From: an uncultured Clostridium sp.
GTDB lineage: Bacteria; Bacillota; Clostridia; Peptostreptococcales; Peptostreptococcaceae
NCBI GenBank assembly: GCA_900539645.1
Contig: UQCY01000068.1
Span: forward strand, 1 to 9,357
Direction of reading: 5' to 3'
DNA length: 9,357 bases
The translations under genes were made by a program, and so were the position numbers. The notes under the pieces were generated by a model. The model was not told the DNA's origin and did no database searches. It was given only the letters and a program-made list of their open reading frames with translations. This document shows, one piece after another, positions 5,268 through 9,357 of this stretch; the stretch's first letter is position 1; each line of letters opens with the position of its first letter.

Positions 5268-7193
5268 TTAATCAAACAAATCGCTTGATTTTACAAAATA
5301 CATTAATAAATCTTTATAATTATCTATTTTCGATATTTCATTTACTAACTTTTTATCTGATGCTATTTTTATAATCTCATCGTATATTCTTACTAATATG
5401 GTGTCATCGCCGTCGTCTTCTGGTAACCCTAGAAGAAATACTAGTTTTATATATTTCCCCTTTTCATCGACCATATTCTCTGGTACAACGCCTAGTGCCA
5501 ATTCAATATTATCACTTGCATAGTTTATAGTATGTGGAAATGCCACTGTATCTTCAAAAATCATAGATGATTTTTCTTCTCTTTCTCTTATTCTCTCTTT
5601 AAACCCGCTATCTAGATGACCTTCATTTTCTAAAATATCTATCATCATATTAACGTTTTCCGAATAGCTGTAGCTTTTGTCAAGTACGAAAAATCTATTT
5701 TCGTCCAATTTCGATAACATAATAGAGTTCATTCCTTTTATAACAGATATTTCTTTCTTATCGCTATATTTTAACAACTCTATCTTTCTTTTTAATTCCG
5801 ATTTATCTAATACATCTTTTATATATATTATTTCTGTATATGTATCAACATTTAGTTTTACTGTAGATACAACTAAATCATAACTATTTAAGATCTCTGA
5901 ATTTATTTTGCTATCCGAATAAATATCCATCACAGTTTCATTTTTTATTATTTTTTTCAAATTACTTTCAACAACTCTTGCGGATATTCTTCCGGTTCCA
6001 CATATTATAGCTATACTGTATATCTTGTTTTTCTCTAGATTACTTTTATCAATCATTATTCCAAAATATACAGACATAAGAGCTATTTCTTCTTTAGAAA
6101 TATCTATCTTCTCCTCTTTTTCTATAACATCTGCTGCCAGTTCAGCAACTGCATATGCTACCGAATTAGAATTTTTTATTTCTTCATTATCTATTCCTCT
6201 AATTTTGAATCCGTATTTCATTCTATTTATCATAAATTTTATATGATACATAAATTCTTGCATAACCTGTTCAGAATAAATATTTATATTCATTTCTTGC
6301 TTTATGATATCTTTTATCTTTGATATAAGCTCCTCTGTATCTTTTTTTATGTTTAACATTTCAATTGTTTTTGCATTTGTAGGAGTTCTCATTCCTGCTA
6401 TAGGTATTGAAATGAATAAAATTTCTTCTTCTGGCAAGTCTGTCATAAGTATTTTAGATATTTTATCAGATATTTCTTTAGCGAAAATATACGAACTATT
6501 TTCTTTTAGTTCCATATACTTTTCATCTAATTTAACTATTGGATTTTCCTTTAAAAATCTATCTATCATTATTGTAAAGAACTTTAAAAAATACTCTACT
6601 GATACAGAATCTAGTTCGTATTTTAGAGCTATCTCTTTTATAGCATCTATTAAATCCAAATCAATTGGATATTTCTTATATATACCTTCATACATATTTT
6701 CAAGTATAAAGAATCTAATATCTAGTTCATTTCCTTTTAGGCTTATCCCTGTATTTGTTTTACCTTCTATCTGTATATTGTAGCCCTCAAGCATTTTCCT
6801 AAGTTTCTTTAAATCTCCATTAACTGTAGTTCTTCCTATATTCATATCATAGGCAAGTTCATCAGTAAGATATGGGCAGTCAGTATTCATAAGTTTTTGC
6901 ATTATGAATACTGTTCTTGAATTCGGTGAGTTCATAAAATCGTCGTGCATATACACCTCATTTTTTAACTGCTCATACTGAGATATATCGAATATATATA
7001 ATATATACGAATTATTTTTATTTTCAATAATAGCATGTCCTTTCAAACTATTATTAATCTCTTTTATATCATTCTTTATCGTTTTGGAACTTACATCCAT
7101 TTTTTCTGAAAGATAATCAACTGTGACAGATTGTTTCTGTTCCATAATATTTAATATTCTGGCAAGTCTATTTTCTTCATAAAAACAACTCAT
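5268..7193 (-). CDS. srlR: PRD-containing transcriptional activator of the sorbitol operon (641 aa)
   Basis: This is a MtlR/GutR-type activator controlled by PTS phosphorylation. Domains in order: helix-turn-helix (about 5-60), a second Mga/HTH-type unit (about 95-165), PRD1 (about 170-285), PRD2 (about 290-390), a GatB/EIIB-like domain (391-480, ICGTGRISARVVES with Cys398), and an EIIA-mannitol/fructose-like domain (495-641, VAFPHT with His554). PRD2 keeps His317 in MYHIKFMINR. The other PRD histidine positions look replaced: FLKFFTIMIDR in PRD1, SIPIAGMR in its second half and SVYFGIMID (Tyr376) in PRD2. Control may therefore rest mainly on His317, Cys398 and His554. The gene is second in the operon, so it should be autoregulated. 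The start is supported by GGGAGGA. By domain content it should bind DNA as an activator rather than RNA as an antiterminator. Confidence 0.88.
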   Translation of the reverse strand: MSCFYEENRLARILNIMEQKQSVTVDYLSEKMDVSSKTIKNDIKEINNSLKGHAIIENKNNSYILYIFDISQYEQLKNEVYMHDDFMNSPNSRTVFIMQKLMNTDCPYLTDELAYDMNIGRTTVNGDLKKLRKMLEGYNIQIEGKTNTGISLKGNELDIRFFILENMYEGIYKKYPIDLDLIDAIKEIALKYELDSVSVEYFLKFFTIMIDRFLKENPIVKLDEKYMELKENSSYIFAKEISDKISKILMTDLPEEEILFISIPIAGMRTPTNAKTIEMLNIKKDTEELISKIKDIIKQEMNINIYSEQVMQEFMYHIKFMINRMKYGFKIRGIDNEEIKNSNSVAYAVAELAADVIEKEEKIDISKEEIALMSVYFGIMIDKSNLEKNKIYSIAIICGTGRISARVVESNLKKIIKNETVMDIYSDSKINSEILNSYDLVVSTVKLNVDTYTEIIYIKDVLDKSELKRKIELLKYSDKKEISVIKGMNSIMLSKLDENRFFVLDKSYSYSENVNMMIDILENEGHLDSGFKERIREREEKSSMIFEDTVAFPHTINYASDNIELALGVVPENMVDEKGKYIKLVFLLGLPEDDGDDTILVRIYDEIIKIASDKKLVNEISKIDNYKDLLMYFVKSSDLFD

Positions 7194-7244
7194 ATTTTCC
7201 TCCCTGTCACTTTGTTATTTGGCTATTTTTTTAATTGATAAATC

Positions 7245-8042
7245 TTAGCCTCTTGATTTACCACCTGATATATTAACTGTAGTACCAGATATATATGATG
7301 ATCTTTCTGATACTAGATATGTTACTAGATTTCCTATATCATCTAATTTTCCTGGTCTTCCTAGAGGTATTACTTTTGCATAGTCAGTACTTAACTGTTC
7401 TGGTTTTACACCTCTTGTATATGCTAGTGCTTCATTATATGCTGGAGAAGTTAATCCTGTTGGTTCATTTATTCCAGGAGCTACCCCAACTACTCTTATA
7501 CCTTTTGGACCTAATTCTTTAGCCCAAGATCTTGTAAATCCGTTGACAGCACCTTTTGTTGCTGAGTAACAACTTTGTCCTGCAGAACCTTCCATACCTG
7601 CTTCAGAAGTTATATTTACTATTGTTCCTTTTCCTTCTTTTACCATGTATCTAACTACTGCCTGTGTACAAAGGAATAAACCTTTCTGGTTTACATTTAC
7701 CATGAAATCAAAATCTTTTTCGTTTAGTTCGTATTCTGGTCTTTCACCTTTGAAATCAACTAAAAGTCTTGGTAAATTTACACCTGCATTATTTACTAAT
7801 GCATCTATTTTTCCGTATTTTTCAATAACTAATTTAGCCATTTCATCTACACTTGCTTTTTTAGTTATATCGCATTTTACATTGAATACACCATCTACTT
7901 CCCCAGTTTCAACACTTAAATCAGATACAACTACATTTGCTCCAACTTCTTTTAACTGTTTGCATATGTGTTTTCCTATTCCTGATGCTCCCCCTGTTAC
8001 TATTACAACCTTATTTTCTAGATCTAACCATGAATTGCTCAT
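7245..8042 (-). CDS. srlD: Sorbitol-6-phosphate 2-dehydrogenase, SDR family (265 aa)
   Basis: It oxidises D-sorbitol-6-phosphate to fructose-6-phosphate with NAD+, feeding glycolysis. Classical short-chain dehydrogenase features are intact: TGGASGIG nucleotide-binding motif (16-23), NNAG (84-87), and catalytic Ser146, Tyr159 and Lys163 in YSATK. The blocks NAGVNLPRLLVD, EGSAGQSCYSATK, VGVAPGI and the end GGKSRG recall SorD of Klebsiella (the dehydrogenase of the L-sorbose operon) more than E. coli SrlD. Both catalyse the same reaction, and the adjacent PTS is glucitol type, so sorbitol is the likely substrate. It is the first gene of the operon; its start follows GAGAGGGGAA by about nine bases. 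A 51-bp gap separates it from srlR. Confidence 0.92.
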   Translation of the reverse strand: MSNSWLDLENKVVIVTGGASGIGKHICKQLKEVGANVVVSDLSVETGEVDGVFNVKCDITKKASVDEMAKLVIEKYGKIDALVNNAGVNLPRLLVDFKGERPEYELNEKDFDFMVNVNQKGLFLCTQAVVRYMVKEGKGTIVNITSEAGMEGSAGQSCYSATKGAVNGFTRSWAKELGPKGIRVVGVAPGINEPTGLTSPAYNEALAYTRGVKPEQLSTDYAKVIPLGRPGKLDDIGNLVTYLVSERSSYISGTTVNISGGKSRG

Positions 8043-8082
8043 TTATAAATTCCCCTCTCTTCTTAATTTTTATCTTGATTTA

Positions 8083-8111
8083 AGTATACTGAAATCGATA
8101 TCCTCAATTAA
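8083..8111 (-). promoter_or_regulatory. Promoter of the sorbitol operon
   Basis: On the minus strand, TTAATT (8106-8111) and TATACT (8083-8088) are 17 bp apart, placing the transcription start near 8076 and leaving a leader of about 34 nt before srlD. The -35 is a weak match, as expected for a promoter that needs an activator. Confidence 0.6.
8089..8103 (+). promoter_or_regulatory. CcpA binding site (cre)-like sequence inside the promoter
   Basis: Plus-strand CTGAAATCGATATCC fits the cre consensus WTGNAANCGNWNNCW at 8 of 10 fixed positions, failing only at the two outer W. It fills the spacer between -35 and -10, where bound CcpA would block RNA polymerase. This fits catabolite repression of a sorbitol operon. 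Confidence 0.5.
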
Positions 8112-8118
8112 TACACTT

Positions 8119-8139
8119 AATTTCCAGAGAATGGAAATT
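8119..8139. promoter_or_regulatory. Inverted repeat upstream of the -35, candidate SrlR operator
   Basis: AATTTCCA and TGGAAATT form a perfect 8-bp inverted repeat with a 5-bp spacer, ending 7 bp upstream of the -35. This is a classic position for a dimeric activator, and SrlR is the obvious candidate. No second copy was found in the window. Confidence 0.5.
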
Positions 8140-8327
8140 GATTAAACGATTTAAATTTTATTATTTATCTTCACAGTTTTTTATCTCTTCATTTCATTTT
8201 ATACATAACTCTTAACTATTTTCAAGTATTTTGTAATAGCAATCGTTGTCCTTTTAATATTTTAGCAAATACAAATATTTTTTATTTACTTTTTAAAGTT
8301 TTATTTATTTCAACTTCAAAACAAAAA

Positions 8328-8381
8328 AGGCTATACTTTTCCCATATGCAAAATTTAGCATATTTATAAAAAGTATAGCCT
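8328..8381 (-). terminator. Intrinsic terminator after the M18 aminopeptidase
   Basis: A 13-bp stem (AGGCTATACTTTT, 8328-8340, with 8369-8381) carries an inner ATATGC/GCATAT pairing and is followed on the minus strand by TTTTTTGTTTT. It lies 78 bp past the aminopeptidase stop and separates that gene from the sorbitol operon. Confidence 0.88.
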
Positions 8382-8459
8382 ATATTATTAACATTATTAA
8401 ATTTATACAATTCTACTGTATTGATTCATCTTATCATCTTAATTTTATTTGATTTTTTA

Positions 8460-9357
8460 TTATGCATTTTTTAAGAAAGCTTTATAAGCTCTAACTGCTT
8501 CATATATATCAGCTTTGCTTCCTACTTCATATGGAGCATGCATATTAAGCACTGCTACACCACAGTCTATTACCTGCATTCCATAATTAGCCATTATGTA
8601 GGCGATTGTTCCACCGCCACCAGCGTCTACTCTACCCATTTCAACCATCTGGTATTCTACATCTGCTTCGTCCATTATTTTTCTTAATTCTGCTATATAT
8701 TCAGCATTTGCATCATTTGATCCATTTTTACCTCTAGCACCTGTGTGTTTATTGAATGTTATACCTTTTCCTAAAAATGCTGAGCTTCTCTTTTCAAATA
8801 CTTCTGCAAATAACGGGTCATAGCAAGCACTTACATCAGATGATAACATTTTTGAATTCTGAAGAGCTCTTCTTACTTTAACGTTTGAATCTCCTTCTGT
8901 TAGCGCAACAAGTTCTGCTACCATATTTTCGAAGTATTTTGACTGCATTCCTGTTGCACCCATGCTTCCTATTTCTTCTTTATCTACTAGTAGACAGCAA
9001 GAAGTTCTTTCTGGATTTTCAACTTCTAACATAGCGAATAATGATGGGAATGAGCATATTCTATCATCGTGTCCGTATGCAAGTATCATACTTCTATCTA
9101 GTCCGCAATCTCTAGCTTTTCCTGCTGGAACTATTTCTAGTTCTGCTGACTGGAAATCTAATTCTTCCATTCCGTATTTTTCACATAGTATATTTAATAT
9201 ATTCTGTTTTACAGCTTCTTTCTGATCTTCTTTTAATTCTGTTTCTGAAAGAGGTTTGTTTCCTATTAATAGGTCTAGGTTTTCCCCTTCTATAACTGTA
9301 GCTGCTTTCTTTTCTAACTGAGCTGCACCTAAGTGAACTAATAAATCAGTTATTACG
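8460..9357 (-). CDS. M18-family zinc aminopeptidase, partial (C-terminal 298 codons)
   Basis: M18 enzymes are cytosolic, dodecameric metallo-aminopeptidases that trim N-terminal residues from peptides, often acidic ones. The frame is open to the window edge, so the N terminus lies outside. In-frame residues before the first internal Met include VHLGAAQLEKKAATVIEGEN, typical of the family, so Met at 9170 is not the start. Metal and catalytic motifs are visible: GHDDRICSF (Asp ligand), VDKEEIGSMGATG (catalytic and metal Glu pair), the HTGARGKNGSNDANAEY loop, DAGGGGTIAYIMA, and NMHAPYE with the last His ligand near the C terminus. Family members in clostridia are about 430-470 aa, so roughly the first third is missing from view. 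It ends with its own terminator and seems unrelated in function to the sorbitol operon. An apeA or apeB symbol cannot be settled from this part. Confidence 0.92.
   Translation of the reverse strand, partial: VITDLLVHLGAAQLEKKAATVIEGENLDLLIGNKPLSETELKEDQKEAVKQNILNILCEKYGMEELDFQSAELEIVPAGKARDCGLDRSMILAYGHDDRICSFPSLFAMLEVENPERTSCCLLVDKEEIGSMGATGMQSKYFENMVAELVALTEGDSNVKVRRALQNSKMLSSDVSACYDPLFAEVFEKRSSAFLGKGITFNKHTGARGKNGSNDANAEYIAELRKIMDEADVEYQMVEMGRVDAGGGGTIAYIMANYGMQVIDCGVAVLNMHAPYEVGSKADIYEAVRAYKAFLKNA

Noticed and set aside
7295..8145. Plus-strand open frames opposite srlD, one leucine-rich and one of 166 codons
   Set aside because: They mirror the codon pattern of srlD; the conserved motifs are all on the minus strand.
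8460..9170. Met at 9170 as the start of a complete short aminopeptidase
   Set aside because: The frame continues upstream to the window edge with conserved M18 residues, so the gene is truncated by the window, not short.

Overview
The window is very AT-rich, with strong AGGAGG-type ribosome binding sites, PTS genes of Gram-positive type and an IStron-like element. This points to a low-GC anaerobic Firmicute of class Clostridia. Peptostreptococcaceae (the Clostridioides difficile group) is a reasonable guess, because the element resembles the CdISt1 IStrons described there, but that placement is inference. Every gene I accept lies on the minus strand, so transcription runs from high to low coordinates.

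Right end (about 8316-9357): the C-terminal 298 codons of an M18-family zinc aminopeptidase, followed by a clear intrinsic terminator.

Middle (2341-8139): a complete glucitol/sorbitol phosphotransferase operon in the order sorbitol-6-phosphate dehydrogenase (srlD/sorD type), PRD-domain activator (srlR/gutR type), GutM, EIIC (srlA), EIIBC (srlE), EIIA (srlB) and a divergent HPr-like phosphocarrier. It starts at a promoter near 8083-8111. A CcpA-box-like sequence sits between the -35 and -10, and an inverted repeat lies just upstream of the -35. The operon ends at a terminator at 2342-2397. The proposed logic is that sorbitol enters through SrlA/SrlE, is phosphorylated by the chain EI > HPr > SrlB His83 > SrlE Cys, and SrlD oxidises sorbitol-6-phosphate to fructose-6-phosphate. 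SrlR and GutM sense PTS state and glucose exerts catabolite repression. The last gene is unusual: it keeps HPr His15 but lacks both Arg17 and the regulatory Ser46.

Left end (about 35-2030): a composite group I intron plus TnpB element, i.e. an IStron. A group I intron core (P, Q, R and S signatures recognisable) occupies about 1494-2030. It is followed by a TnpB RNA-guided nuclease gene (88-1332) and a structured right end. An identical 19-bp direct repeat lies just after the intron core (1449-1467) and at the right end after tnpB (35-53). I read this as a duplicated 3' splice-site/right-end module that could allow alternative splicing or record how an intron captured a tnpB element. No tnpA is present in the window. 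A promoter (2084-2112) and a small hairpin precede the intron. About 230 bp of AT-rich sequence (2113-2340) between the operon terminator and that promoter holds nothing I recognise.
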